From Anas platyrhynchos (taxonomy: Eukaryota > Chordata > Aves > Anseriformes > Anatidae), in contig NC_092600.1 in NCBI RefSeq assembly GCF_047663525.1, positions 1,980,001 through 2,044,000 on the forward strand: a stretch of DNA of 64,000 nucleotides, in the 5' to 3' direction. Below the pieces are notes generated by a model. The model saw only the letters and a list, made by a program, of their open reading frames with translations, had not been told where the DNA came from and did not search any database. A program made the position numbers and the translations under genes. Below, piece by piece: positions 45,285 through 59,300 of this stretch; the stretch's first letter is position 1; the number at the start of each line of letters is the position of its first letter.

Positions 45285-48251
45285 GTGAGAGGGCCGGGGC
45301 TCCCCCCCCCCTACCCACAGCCCTGAACTTCTGCACCCGCTGAGGGGCTGAGGAGGAAGAGGAGGAGGGGAGGAAGAAGGGCGGCAGCGCCCCTTCCCCC
45401 GCAGTCCTCTCCGGGCCCCTCCTGGCGCCGCTTCCCCTCAGCCTCCCCCCGCTGCCTCGGCCCCGGGGCTCCGTCCCTCAACGCCGGGGGCTGGAGCCGG
45501 AGCCCCCCCCCGGACCCCGCTGTGAGGCCCCCGGGGTCGCTGTGGGGCCCCGGGGGATGCTCGGGGCTCTTGGGGGTGGAGGCGAGGAGGCGGCCATGCC
45601 GCTTGTCACGGGCTCGTGATCCGCAGGGAGCAGCCTTCAAAAAGGGGGGCAGGAGGGGAGGGCTCGGAAACGCCGAGTTTGCCCCCGCAGCCGAGCCGAA
45701 ATTGGGGTTACCCGTGGGGTTTGTCGCGATCTAACCGCAGCGCGACTGGATCCACCGAAAGGTGCCAAGCACGACACTGGCAGGCGTTAAAAAAGGGAAT
45801 ATTTTCTGCAGGAGAGCCCGTCCTGAGCCCCAGGGGCTGCTTGGGGTCTGCCCCCGTCTCAGCATCCTGCGCCGGGGACACGCTGGGCTCTGGGGGTCCC
45901 CCCAAATTCCTGCTGTGCAGGGGGACGTTTCCCTTGGCACCCCTACACCGGGGCCTAGACATTGCCCAGGGCTGGGTGCAGAGGTGAGGGTAGGGATGGG
46001 AGCGTTTTGTGGCTGCGAAACGAGGTGCTGCTGTTACCCAGCCAGGTAATTGCTCCGCTGGAAGGCGACGCGGTCCCAGGCTTGGCTGGAGTGGCCAAAA
46101 GGTAGCCTGCAAAATCGTTTAAAAGTGCAAAGTTTGCAACTCGAATGCAAATCAAACGCGCTTCGCTTCTAAGAGTTGCGAGCTTCTTGAAAGTCTTCTG
46201 CCAATGTCATAAAGCACTCCTCCAGCTCGTCCTGACATTTCTTAACCAACAAGCTCAGAAACGACCAGCCCTTGGGTTGTCCTGTAAGGGGAGATACCTG
46301 GCTGACGCGCTCAGCTTGCGTGGTGGCATGTTTAAGTGCCCTGGTAGAATTTCAGACAGCAGTTCAGGTGGTCAGGAGCATAACTTCAGTATCCGAGGCA
46401 TCCCGCTGCTGACGGGTCCGTGGTGTCCTTACACAGGCAGGAAACGTGGCTGGACGCTGCGTGAGATCTGGTGCAGCGTGCCTTCCACAGACACTGGTCA
46501 CAGCTGCTCCTGTGCCTCTCTGCCACTTACTGGAAGGTGGTCCCTTCTTTTCTGTAGTATTTTTTAAGAGACAAAACTTCACAATTGCATCCATGTCATC
46601 CAATTTTTGAAATCAGCTTAATACTTGGCTCAGGACCCTTGATGGGGAGGGTCGCTAGGGCTGGTCTCTATAACTGCCGTGCCTTTTCCACTCTGTTAAG
46701 ACTTCTGGTAAGGATGAATTTGTGTGGAGACTGGCGGTTAATCCAACAGCTGCAATGCAGACCCTGGGGCAGAAGTGTGGGGATCACGCCTGTGTTGAAA
46801 GAAGCGAAAGTGAGTACTCTGCAAGGAGGCGGCTCTTCTTCCCTCTCAACAAGCATCGTTCTGTGCCAAACTGGATGTGAATTTTCAGAAAGATATGTCA
46901 CGCCGTCTGCCTTACCCTCCTCCGCCTGCGTAGAGCCGTTTCTCTTTGTGATGTGATCTGTCAACCAGTAACCAGTGAATTTGCAGTTGTTAGTTATTTT
47001 TTTGGCAGACCTGTGTAAAATCCCAAGAGGAGGCTGAAGGTTCTCCTGGCGGAGACTGGGGGGTGTGCGAGACCTGGCTTTCTCTTACAAGGGCCAAGTA
47101 TTATATTTCGAGGACTAATACAGATGCCCTCTAGGCATGGTGCCTAATGGCTTCTTTTGTTTTCCAAATGGGGATAAGTCTGGAGTTAATCCTCACTATA
47201 TATGGTCTTATCAGTTACTGGTGAAACTTTTGGATAATGCACAAAACACAGACCATTACTTAGTACGGCTGTGAATTTAGAGACTGCAAACAAGTGCTCT
47301 GGATTTTTAGTCTGTTTCCAGCAAACATGAGGGCAACACTCTCATTGGTTTCAGTGATACAAAATTGTGTTCATATATTATTATTGCTTATGTTCTAAAT
47401 AGCAAAACTTTTTTTTTTCCAAATATTGTGAACTCTGTTATTGTTGTTTGCCTTCACTGCAAAAGCTTGGTCCTCTTATTGAGGAGGCTGTAGAACACCC
47501 ATAAAAAAATACATGAATTCACTTAATATATTTAGGGATTAATATGTTTAAAAGTCTAGCTACTTTGGCAACGATATCAGTATAACAAAACATATCAGGA
47601 TGATTTTGATGCTTCTTCTTTTTTTTTTTTTTTGGTTTGTGAATATACTTTGCATTTCATTCAGGCTTATTGTGAAAATTTACTAGGGCATAAATTCTAC
47701 TTATCTGAGCTTACGTTATTTCAAAAATAACATAATGCTTTTCAGGTGCAAAGTATTTTCTTTAGTATTTTTTTTCTGCCTAGAATCTTTTTGTCTGCTC
47801 TGGGTGCTGAGAGTGAGTCCAGCCAAACCAGAGGTCCTTCAGAGCTAGGTGCTGGAGCAGTTAACAACTCCGTGATGGGACCAGTGAGTTAGCAGCTGTA
47901 AAGCATTTGTCCCAGTTTGTCTTCTTTTCTCCCCACATACAGGAGCCATTTATGTTATGGGAGCACTGTCAGGAAGTCACAACAGATCCAATACATGTTG
48001 GTAGTTCAGCCCTGCAGCTTGGCTGAGGACAGTTGGCAGACTGGGTCCTTACACTGAAATGTCTCTGCACAGCGAGGCATTCACAGGAAGAGCAAAAACA
48101 TTCAAAGTTTTAATAGTAAAATCTGTTTACAAGGAACACCTGCAAGTGTTCTAGAGAAGAGACAACCCCTTAAGCTGTAAGGTGTAGAGTACCAGCTGTC
48201 TACTGCAAATAATACTCACGTGAGTGGATTTTCCCCGAGGGCAACTTCAGC

Positions 48252-48372
48252 TATAAATAGGATCCCCTGGCTGCGTTGTAGCATCTGGCAGTGGCCGCTG
48301 CTGGTGACAGGAGACGGGACTAGCTGAGCCCAGGCTTGGGCTGTTACGGTCATTAGGAACATGAGATTCCAG
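48252..48372 (+). promoter_or_regulatory. candidate TATA promoter with first-exon-like block in FNIP1 intron 1
   Basis: TATAAATAG at 48252-48260 is followed about 110 nt later by ATG (48361) and a donor-like CAG/gtatgc after 48372. Together they resemble a TATA-driven first exon. No downstream partner exon has been identified. Confidence 0.25.
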
Positions 48373-51255
48373 GTATGCTCTTCTCTAGAATTTCAGAGGC
48401 AAAGTATTCATGTTATAAAAATACACAAAGCTGTTTGTACGAATCGTGTGCTGTGCAAGTGTCTAAAATGTAGATACATTTTTAAATACCAATGAAATGA
48501 ACCCTATTAGAAACCCTGTTTCTGATCAATCTCCCCAGTAAGGTGGACGCAACCTTTCAAAAACTTCCTTAAGCTAAGCAGAAGCAGCCCCAGGTTTCTG
48601 CTGAGTGTTGTGCGTGCTCACACAGTGTTCCACCGTGCTCTTGGATTCCCGACTGCCACAGAAGCTGCTCACAAGCTGATATTTTTTTGGCTTCCTCGCT
48701 GTGCACTTCAGTGCTTTGGAGAGGAGGGAGCTGTGAAAGCACTGAGACCTTGGCCATCCTTTTGTTCTTCAAAATTCACTCCATAGAATGAGCCCAAAGC
48801 TCAGGAAGTTGCTGCGAGGTCTCAGTTTATGTCTTTGTTGTTAAGAAACATTTCTTCCTAACTTGTTAAATTTGTGGACGGTATTTCTGATGGTAAATAG
48901 AGCTGTAAGGGCTGCAGCAGAAGCTTTGTGTGAGGGTGAGTCTGTTGAGACAGTAATTGGGGTTGCAGCACTCTTAACCTCTTGCAGAGGGAGAGGGATA
49001 CTCCTGTAGTACAGAATTACAGTATTGGAACATTTTGGGGTTATGGGTGGAAAGTCAGTGCTTCTTCCCATCCTGTGCATCAAGTTTCAGTGCTTGTTCT
49101 CTTGGATATCTAGACATCCTTCCCACCTAGTGAGAGGTTAACGGGATTATCAATTAGGAGTTCTTTTTACACTGATCCTCGATAAAAGTTTGTGTCTTTT
49201 TTTTTTTTTTTAACCTAGGGAGCTCTAAAGAACCATCTCACCCCGAGGGGCATTCCACTAATGTTTGCAAACTCTGTTTTGCTCTTGTTAAAGCACCTGT
49301 TGTAGAGGTACAGCTGTGTGGTAATTGTTCAAGCTTGAAAGAACCCCTTCTAGTTTCGAGTCTTACCAACCGTATGGAGGTTTTTTGGGCCCATTCTTCC
49401 TTTAGCAGCTTGCTTTGGGTTTCTGGGTATTTCTGAGGACAAGAGCAGTTTTCCAAGTGGGAAGATACAGGAGTAAGTAACTTTAAATGTTACTTTCTTT
49501 CTACATGGAGAAGGCCATTTCCAGTCATTCTGGAAGAGTGCTTTCTGGGGGTTTTTCTGTAAGAGGGGCTGTGCCTTTATTGGCGGTATTTTGGTATTTC
49601 CCAAGATATGAAGGGCCTGAGGCTGGCTGCAAGGTGGTGTTTCCTGGGGTCTGTCTAGACAAGTATCCCCCATCAGGCCAGACTCCTTTTATTTCGCTGT
49701 GGCAGTGACTTTAAGTGGTATCCTGAGAATTGTTTCATTTCACATAGCTTTTGGCAGCTGGATTCATCAAGGGAATTGCAATAAACCTAGAGTTGGAAGT
49801 GGGTAGTGTGATACAAGGGTGCCTCGCCAGGCAGCTCCTCTGCAGAGCTGGTGGCCTTGCACAGTAAGAATGCTGCGTGCTTTCTTACACCAACATAACT
49901 GCTTGCTGAGCCAGGAGCTGCTTTCTTCTAGAGTGATCTAAACTGCAAAGGGATTTGGAGACAGCTGGCAACATGTTATGGTGGACTTTTTGTGAAGGAG
50001 GCTGGAGTAAGGTAAAGGAGGAACATGAAAGTTGTCTTCACGTTCTTTTTCCAGTCAAAGTTTTACCCACAGAACTTCTTGGTAAGCGCTCGCATTATTT
50101 CTGAAGGTAGCTAGCGCTGACGTAAATGGTGTGGTATCGTTGCAGGGACTATTTTGCGTTTGTTCCTCCTGTGCTCTGAGCAGGGGTAACCAGCAAAGGT
50201 TACTGTCTTGCTTTGCAGTTTTTAGGTATGGCTTTATTAGAAGCCTCAGGAGTTCAGAGCTAGCAGCATGTGGACACCGTGGTGTCATCAGACCCGAAGT
50301 CTGAGAGAGCTAGGAGATTTGGCTTGGTAAAACCACTGCCAGAGCTCCTACTGGATTTACCTCCAGCAAACCAGGTATCCCAGTCTACCCAGTGAGGGGC
50401 TTTTCTGCTGCACCAGAGCCTGCCCGAGCCCAAAGTCTCTTACACAGCCACGTTAGTCCTGCACAGCCTGCAAATTTCTTAGCCTAACAGCACCTCACGA
50501 GGCTTTTTCAGGCTGTTCCGTGACAGCCAGTCTGGCCAACAACTGCTGTTAGTGAAATGCTGTGTGTTGATATTTGTTCACTTCTGCCATTCCACAAATT
50601 GTTCACCGGGGCTGTAAAATTACTGAAATATTACCACCTCACAGCCTTAACACCTCCAAAAAGAGCTTTAGCTGGACTTTGCTTTATAATAGCTCCTGCT
50701 TTTCATCATTTCCAGTTATCTGGTGAATCTTAAAAGCTGCTGTCCCATAATTTTTAAGAAATCCAGAAATTTTCTTGTGTTTTTATTAAGCCCATTTCTG
50801 CCTTTTAATGTCCCTTAAGTTTTTTTTTTTTTTTTTTTTTTTTTGTCTGTCTCTTCTGTAGTATCTCTGGAAGAGTTTTTGGCTTTTTGGTTGTGTTCAT
50901 TAGCTTGAGTGCAGCCAGTTTTTGATAGATGTTTGATTTATGCACAGTTTTCTCTCTTGCTACGATGACTTTGGCCTGTGTTTTGAAATATATCACTGTT
51001 TTCCAGAGGACTTCGTGTTGCCAAATTCTGTTTTGCATTTCCTGTCATCTGGGCTTTTACATACCTTCCAGTGCTTTCAGTCGAGTTTCGTCGAGGAAGG
51101 AGAAAGATGCAAATGAATCGCTGCCAGTAAGCTCCTCTGGAGACAGGAGGGTTTTTGACGCTTTCTGGTGAAGATCTCCAAGCCAGAAGGAGGTCTGGAG
51201 GTCTCCCGGTGCTTCTCCAGGTGGGCACGGGCTGCCGAATCCAGCGTGTCATGGA

Positions 51256-51294
51256 GAAATGTCTGTCAGAAATGTCTGTCAGAAATGTCTGTCA
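51256..51294 (+). repeat. three perfect tandem copies of a 13-bp unit
   Basis: GAAATGTCTGTCA repeated at 51256, 51269 and 51282 without mismatch. Confidence 0.95.
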
Positions 51295-53363
51295 GGCCTG
51301 GAGCCGGGGCTATGGTGCCTGGAGGAGCAGCGTTGCCCCATGAGGCAGGTTTTCAGCAGCCTGGCTGTGATGGCTGTCCTCGTGTTTTACTGCGTGGTGC
51401 CGGGAGTTAATTAGGAGCAGCAACCCCGTGGTGTGAGGGGTGTGTGACTGCAGATCTCACAGGGACCAAACGCTTTGGGGACGGTCGGGTGCCAGGCCCT
51501 GCCTGAGCTTGCCTTAGCGCCCTTCATGTCGGTTCCTCATGTGCTGACAAGGCCCTGGTGGTGCCTCCAGAGCCCTGTGAGGCGACGTGGCCGCTTCCTC
51601 GCCACGGATGGCACGAGGTGCCAGAGGCTGGCTGGCCGTGCTGCTCCCGGGGCGGCGGCGTTCTCTGTTCCCCTTCCAGCGCCTCAGCTCCTTCCTCTGA
51701 GGGAGAAATGGTTCTGAGGGGAGGCTGCAGCGGGTGGGCCCTGCGGTGCCTTCCAGCACTGGGATCTCCACGGGTTGGGCCATTCCTCTGTCATCTGAAG
51801 GGGTCCCTGCTGCCGAAAATAAAATAAAATAGAGGTCTCGTGACGTGGGCTCTGCTCCTGTGGAGCCGAGGTGAGCTGGCACCTGATCGCCATGGTGGGA
51901 GGCTTCTGGTCACGGTCCCTGTGCGTACGTGTAGCTGTGCTGGAATAAAAATGCTCCTTTATGTGTGCTTTACAGAAGACTTGGCAAGCGCTGAAAGGAG
52001 GTGTTTCTGCAGAGCTACAGGTGCTGGTTTTTCCTTCCTCCTCTAGATGAGGTCGCAGGGGCACAAAGAGGTGTCTGTTCCAGTTTGTCCACTGCGAGCT
52101 CTTCCTTCTCTTCCGAAGCAGTTCCACCATTTGTCTTCTGGTGACTGAAGGTGTTTTTACCTGACCCAGGTCCCAGACCTTGCTCTCCTGCAATGATCAG
52201 CTCCTTTAGTGACTGAGAGGTTGCCCTCCATGTGTTTTCAGAGGGGTTTATCCTTTGGTGGGTGCACACTTCAGAGTAAGCATACGCTCCTAGTGACAGC
52301 TTGGACAAATTCAGGCTTCTGTGCTGGAATAAACCGGCCCAATGTGACTCGGAGCCTGAAACTTCTGCTGTAATTTTGGCTTAATGCAAGAGGCGACCGC
52401 TGTAGAGACGTGCTGTACAAGTGGAAAGTAACGCGCGCGGTGGTTTCGTGCTCGGCGGCTGTGCGCTCTCCTCTTGCTACATCTGGAGCAGAATGTCTGC
52501 AAGATCACATGTTTGTGAGTAACGGCAGGAAAAATGCAGAGCTCGGTCTCGCTAGCACATCCAGGGTGGCTGCGGTGGACTTCCAGAATCAGCTGAGAGC
52601 ACAGCTCCTCTCCGAGCACTTGACAAAAAGTTTGAGCGGGTGGTGCGCGTAGAAAACCTTCCTGTGTGTACTGTTTGCTGGAGGGGGGGAAAAAAGTTGT
52701 GCCCATTAAAAACAGGAAGTAATTTTAGTCGTTTGTAAATGACTTGCTAATGCACCAGCTGCTCCACCTTACACCGAGCAGTAACAGATTCACGAAGGGG
52801 AAATACTCTGGAGAACCTCGCACAAAATGCACGCGGTGTTGCTGTGCTTAAGGAATTTCTCCATAAAGATCCCATTCAAGAGGAGCAGTCCTTTCTGCAG
52901 GGTTACTCGCTTATTTCTAAAAATACCTGCTCAGATGTGTTCTGTGCGGGTGGAAGTGTGAACGGTTACTATGTAGTCTTTGTATCAAAAAATGATTTAT
53001 TTATTTTTGCAACAATGCATTGTGCTGGTGCTTGGTGCTCTACCAAAGCTTTTAATGGAGGTAATTCTGCACCTTTACGTAAGAAGTTCCACCTTTTCCT
53101 CTTCTGAAACTGATAGCTTCTGTAGATATTATTATTCAGAACACAATGCACTACAGAGAAACTTGTTCAAACATGTGAATTATACAAAATGCTACACAAA
53201 CTGCATATAGGATCTACATGGTGTGTGTGTGCAGCACGTGGCCATGAGTACAGTGGAATTTTTACTTCGGAATATTTCTGTCTTTTCTGAAAGAAGTGAT
53301 CTTGTGGCCGATATCAGATGGTTAAGCTTTGGGACTTAAGTAGCTTGACTACACCAAAAGCTC

Positions 53364-53369
53364 TTTATT
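53364..53369 (-). terminator. AATAAA poly(A) signal of antisense gene
   Basis: Minus-strand AATAAA (TTTATT on +), 47 nt beyond the stop codon of the terminal antisense exon. Confidence 0.5.
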
Positions 53370-56300
53370 TGAAACAGCCTTGCCTGATGGCTTTGGGGCG
53401 ATAGCCTAGGTAACCTCAGCCTTTTGTGCATGCTCTCTCTTTGAAACTATGGCCTTGGAAGAAACCCTCACTCTGTACAGGTGAGGGGCTCTTTGCAGTG
53501 CTGCCCGTGGCCTTTAGTGGCAGCAAGCTGTGCTGCAGACACCTTCTGTCTGCTCCAGCCTGAGCAGGTGAGTGAACCAGCAGCAGCCCCACATTGGTAG
53601 CTGGAGCGCTGGGCTGCTGAAAGGAGCTGTCTTGACACATGGAAATGATCCTCACACCCTGCTGATCGGCTCTGGATATTTCCACAACATCGTCATTGGC
53701 GATTTTGACCTGAAATGAGTAAAAGCCATCAGAGAAATGGTTGTACTTCTTGTAACACAGGTACTGTTTGTGCCCTGCCCCTTCATGGTATTTGACGCAA
53801 ATCCAGATGTGTTCTTCGTTAGCAGCGTCTTTCCCTTGGCCCAGCTAAAACGTCAACAAAACTTAACACTTTTTATTATATCAAAGCCTCTACCCTTTCA
53901 GCTTGTGTGATATATAACTGGAAAGAAACAGGAGCCAAGTTGCAGTTCTCTGCCATCTGTTTTAGTAGATAAATGAAGAAACTTCGAGCTCAGTTCAGCC
54001 CTGACTTAAGATCCTGGCATTGTGCCTGTTCAAGCCAGAGCAGTATCTTCGCCCAAATTCCTGTGTCATTTTCCGTTTTAACAGAGAAAGTGTCTTGTCT
54101 GAGCATCGCCCCCAGGAGCTGTCGCCTTGCTGTATGCTTGTGTTGTTTTTGTTTTTAGCCTTGGTGCTTATGGAAGCGGTGGCTTATGCGGTGCTGCTGC
54201 TGCCCTCTTAGCAATTTCGGAACCTTTTGGTCGCTTTCGGTCATGTGTGATGGAGGTTGTGAGAACAGAAGTGTGAGCCAGCTCGGTTTCTGTACCTGTA
54301 CTGAAAATCGTGCGGGTGCCGTTGGGTGTCCCCTCGGGCACCTGGTGGCCACGGTGCTCCGGCGGGCGATGCGCTGCGGCGGGCACGTCGGGAGGGACGT
54401 GGGGACAGGCAGAGTCTGGGTGGCTTGGGAGGTGACACCCGCTGTGTGGCTTTGTGGACAGCCACCAGAAAGGCCACTCCCAGGTTACTGTGAACACTGG
54501 AATATCAAGATCTCCATTTGCTGGGTGGTTCTGCTTTCTATCTAGAACTAAAATACACACCGTCTGCCCAGATTTCTCTTGCCTGCTACGCCTTCCTTGC
54601 ACAGCTTTATCCCAAGGCAAAAACAGGCCTCCAGAGGCAGTGGGCTCAGCACAGTGTGCTGTGAGAGAGGATGGTAAGTCATAAGAAAGCATTTGAGCTG
54701 TTAGCAAATGAATTATCCAGTAGAAATGAGATTATTTTTAAAAATTTTATTGGCTGTGATGCCCCCAGGAAGACCTACCTAGAAGATGTTCTTTCAATTC
54801 GTAGAGTTCAGCTGAATGGTTTATTTACTCCTGGTCTACTAGGAATTGGTAGGAAAGTGGTATTACTTCAGGTGTTAATGAAAAGTAGGTACAGCTGATG
54901 AACTGTGGGTGGTTGTGTGCACGGAGAACATAAGTTGCAAAACACAGGGTGAGCGCACTTTCCTCAGAAGCTTGTTCTCGTTGAATGACGTTATCTGAAC
55001 ATCAGAATCTGTAAGGCAGTTTTTCTGCCAGAATTTTCCTGTTGCTACAGGAAAAAGAGCAGCATTACCCCCTGAAAGACAGACTGAAAGAAACACGTCA
55101 AGTCTTCGGACAGTGAATTGGCTTCCAGTGCTGCCTGCCTTACTGTTGCAAGGCAGTCCCAGCTCTGACACAAAACTGAAGCAGTCAGAGAAAGGTGCTG
55201 TGTTGGTTTGTGTGTGTGTTTTTTTTTCCTTCAGTACCTAAACATATTTCAGTTGCTATGAGTTACTGGAAATTACTTTCTTGGTAGAAAAGGAAATTGT
55301 TCCACTGACAGCGTGGAGGGTTAAGAAGCTGTGAAAACAAGCACGTTGGTTTCTGAACTGCGTGCATCTCCCGGGCATGCAGGAGGCACCAGTCACGAAC
55401 TGATGGTCTCTTTTTTTTCCTCCAAAACAGACGTAGTGGCAAAGTATGGAATTGATAGAGCAAAAAATCAAAACAGCTTAAGATAAATTTTTATGAGATT
55501 ATAACAAAATTATATTTTATGTGAACAAAATGTTTAGTAAGCTTCCTTTTTCAGATAAGCAAAATACCAATTTGGTATAAGGCTGACTTTAATTTACCTG
55601 CTTCAAATTCTAGTGTTTTTTTCATAGTATCCTATTTACAGTTGTCTCCAAATTGGTTATTTTGGTTAGTCTGAAAGCATATCTATTTAAAACGTGTCAT
55701 CACATTACCTTGTCGGTGAAAGCAGTCACAGAGCTGCTAGGTGGCTTCTGGTTGGGTGTTGTGTAAGCCTTTTTTCCATGCTGGGGTCAGAAGGTAAGGT
55801 TTCAGGAGCTGAGCATGTGCTAAATGCCGTTTTCCCTTTAACACCACGTCCTAAGTCATTTTTATTCAGTTACTCACTTGGATTTGGTGTAAGCTTGTTT
55901 AAAGACTGGTCTTTTCTATAGGTAGCCACCAGAGAAATAAGCTAAATTGCACTTAAGAGGTGACACCGGTGATGCCCACGCTGGAGGAAAAGCCATGCCA
56001 GGGGAAAGGACTTCATGAGTGGAGTTGTTCTCAGACGGAGAGGGAATAGGCACTTTGTTTGACAAGAGGTTGTCTCCATTTAACATTTTTAAAAGAGAAA
56101 CAAATGGAAATTAACACAAATACAAAAAGGCCCAGCCCTCTAAGGGGTGAGCGTCCTCACTTTCGGCATAACTCGGTGAGGTTTGAAGGCTTTCGGTGTC
56201 TCAGCCTTGAGCTCAGCAAGAGGAGATGTAGGCTGGAAGGAAAGAGGTCCCAGAGAGCAAGAAGGACCCTGTCCTCAGATCTCTGTCTTGTGTGTGTACA

Positions 56301-59300
56301 TACACGTGTGTGCTTCAGAACATTCCCTGCTATCTTTGCTTTCTGCCCGTGGCCAGAGCATGCGTGCGCCCACAGCGACGCGAGGCAGAGGGCTGAGCAG
56401 TGAGAGCCTCGGCCAGCACAGCGCCCGCTGCTTTGTAGTAAGGCCTTGTGTGTTCCCCCAGGCGGTGAGAGCTAAATTGGGTGTGTGTGTACACAGCAGG
56501 TAGGCCGAAATTGTCTAATATCATGCTGGACGGACTCGTTCCCCTCCTTGATCAGAAGAGTATTGTTGTGAGCCTTCAGCGTGAGGATTGATGGCGCTAA
56601 TAGGTGCTGAATAAACATAAGCGGAGATGTTGGCAGCGGAAGAGATGGGAAGACTTTTTTGAAAACTAATCTTTATTTTCGATCGCTTTCTCTTGTCCAC
56701 CAGCCAAGAAGTGATGGTGCCCTGCCTGCTCAGTGCAGCGCTCGCTGCCCGGGAGCAGCTGGAGCCCACCACGGGGCTCTGCTGATGGAAAGGGGCCCGG
56801 CGGGTGCTGGCCATGGCCCGGGCTCCTTCCCCGTCTGGGCAGCAGCACCGAGAGGTGCAGGGGGCACGGGGGAAGGTGTGACATGAGCAACAGCAGCTGC
56901 TGTGTATAGCAGAGGCTGGAAATGCTGAGCTGGGTGTAAGGAGTATGAAGCAGTGGCATTTCGGAGTTGCCCTGCGCTCAGGAGGATCCGGGTGTGAGCA
57001 CAGCTGGAAGCAGCCGGGGGTGCTGCCATGACTCGGGGCACGTGTTTGATGGGCTTGGTATTCCCTGAGCCTTGTGGTGCTCTCCCTGACCATGTCACTG
57101 ACCCTTTTGGGTCCTTTGCTTTGGAAACTGGTATATGCATGCAGAGGAATAAAAGCGTTAAAGGCCAGATTGCTTTCTTTTCCATTTTTCTGTTCTTTTC
57201 TTAGTTTTGCTCTGTCTGAGACCTGCAGTGCTGCCTCTCCTCTCTGAAGGTTTCCCCTGGGCACTGTAGTGTCCCCTCCTCCTCCTGCCACAAGCAGTTG
57301 GGCGCATCCTGTTTGGGGTCACTGCTGTGTCACTTTAAATGACATGCACTGGAATGAGAAGGGAAAAGAGAAAGGAAGAGCCAAGTGAGCGATTACTTTG
57401 CCAACAGCTCCTTTCCAAAACAAAAAACCAACCCGGGCTGAAATATCCCGGTGGCACTGACAGCTATTGCTGTCCAGCACGTGATCTTTCTTTCCTGTTG
57501 CTGCAGCAGAATAAATAGCCTCCTGCGGGGCTGGTACTGCTTCGCAGCGGGGTACCCGCAGCGCCAGGTTTCTTCCAGTCCCCACATCTTACAGATGCTC
57601 GCGTGGATGGGCAGAGTCAGGAGAGCAGAGATGAGGCCAGAAAACGCTTTTGGGTGAGAGCACAGAGTGGACGTGCCGCTCCGTAGGGATGAGGGGAGGG
57701 AGTAGCTGGTTTTGCTCGTGTCAGGCTGCGGTATGTGAACCGCAGAAGATGCACGTGGTGATGCTGAGCTGACTGCAGCTCTCCTGGGAAGGGCTTATTG
57801 GTGTGCTGCAGCCCCAGGGGAGCCCCTCCGGGAGGCTGGAGCTGCTCCCCCCTCACCTGCTGGCTGGCTGTGCCGTCCCGGAGTGCCTCGCACCCCGTTC
57901 TCCCCAAAGCTGTCAAAAAGGGGGTTCCCAAACATGTGCTCGGTGTATGTGTTGATGAAGTGCAGCCTCTCCCGGTGGCAGTGCTGGCTTTATCAGGCGT
58001 TGCTGTTGACTCTGTGAGGCAGAGCTGGGTCGGAGCCTGTGCACAGCAGGATCCCGTGACGAGGAAGGGGTGCGCTCGGCCTTGGTGCCGATACCCAGCG
58101 AGGGCACGTGGGTCTGAACCTGCCATTTCTTTATCGCAGACAGAACAAGGCTTTAGGAGTAAGAAAAGCCTTGTGGGCTGGTCCCAAAAGATGCCCAGAG
58201 CTTGCACGGATCTGTCAGGTGGAATTTTCTGTAAGACTTGGCTAATTGAGCTGTTCCGCACCGGAAAGTCCCCCTGGATGGGCAGGTGTGTGTTGGAAGG
58301 CCTCAAATATCTAGAATTTCCTGCCCATTGGAGACTATTAAAATGTCACTGGAGGCTCTTTCTCATGAAGAAATACAGAACAGGCATCCAACCAACAGAA
58401 GTGCTTTTGATACATGCGTAAGTGCTACACACCAGCCTGGTTTATAAAATCGTGCTGTGCCTTCGATTCAAGGCACCTTTACAGGAGGTTAATTTAGTTG
58501 GGAGGCTGGGTGCTCGGCTGGCTGACACCGGCTATCAGCCCTTACTCAGGGGTCTCAGGTTTACCAAGTTTTTGAAAATCTTGTTACACATTATTTTTTT
58601 TCAAGTCCATTTTTCTCTGGTTTTGATCTCTTAAACTATTTTAAAGCATAACACGTGTTCTTTGCATAGTCTTCCTTGCACTGTGGCGGTGTGCAGAGCA
58701 CAATCAGAAGTTCAAGGCAGAAAGCAGCGATCCAGCCCTGCTGTTTTCCAGGTCTAGTGCTCTCCTGTTGGACTTTTCATTGACCCCAGCCAAGCGCACG
58801 GATCACATGCAAGGGACAAAAGAGCCGCTGAATGCCTCAGAGTGGATGGGGACAGCAGTGGGATTCCTTAAAACACGTTGCGCAAAGCCCATTCTGGCCA
58901 TGCTCCGCTCTTGCTCAGCATGTTTGACATTCAAGGCTATTTTTATATAGTACTGACCTGAAGAGCCTGGATCTGGATTAGATTTGGATTAGGGTTTGGG
59001 ATAAATAGCCCTGGAATCTCATGTGAGTTCTTTTGCAATTTTTGCCCTGAAGGAACCTCCCGAGTTTAAAAACTCGCTGTCTGTTTCATCATGAAAATTA
59101 GGCCCTTTATCTGTTTTGAATAAATGCTATCCAAAAAAAAGAGTGACAATGTATTTTGTATGTAATCTATCTCCTCTAAATGCTTCAGTCCCTTAACTTG
59201 AAGGGCTCGTCTTAGGGCTGGTAGAACAGCGGATCCTGTATGAGTAGCTAATTTGGAAGTTGCTGTGTCCCTCCTAAGCTGTGAGTAATTACCAAAAGGC

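Larger units (their letters stand above)
44470..45760 (+). promoter_or_regulatory. CpG island and promoter of FNIP1
   Basis: Abrupt rise in G+C and CpG density centred on the FNIP1 start codon, continuing past exon 1. Contains the palindrome GTCATATGAC at 45025-45034 and no TATA box near the start. Confidence 0.75.

Noticed and set aside
44342..45336. Long open frames on both strands around FNIP1 exon 1 (up to 288 codons)
   Set aside because: Same GC-rich artefact; only the FNIP1 N-terminal sequence is recognisable and has a proper donor.
46145..46567. 140-codon + strand open frame in FNIP1 intron 1
   Set aside because: No similarity to FNIP1 exon 2 and no paired splice signals.
56521..57291. 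256-codon minus-strand open frame
   Set aside because: No paired splice sites that keep phase with the antisense exons; composition is Ser/Pro/Cys-rich and irregular.
57617..58306. 229-codon minus-strand open frame
   Set aside because: It overlaps the antisense exon 57983-57857 in a different frame; the shorter spliced frame looks far more protein-like.
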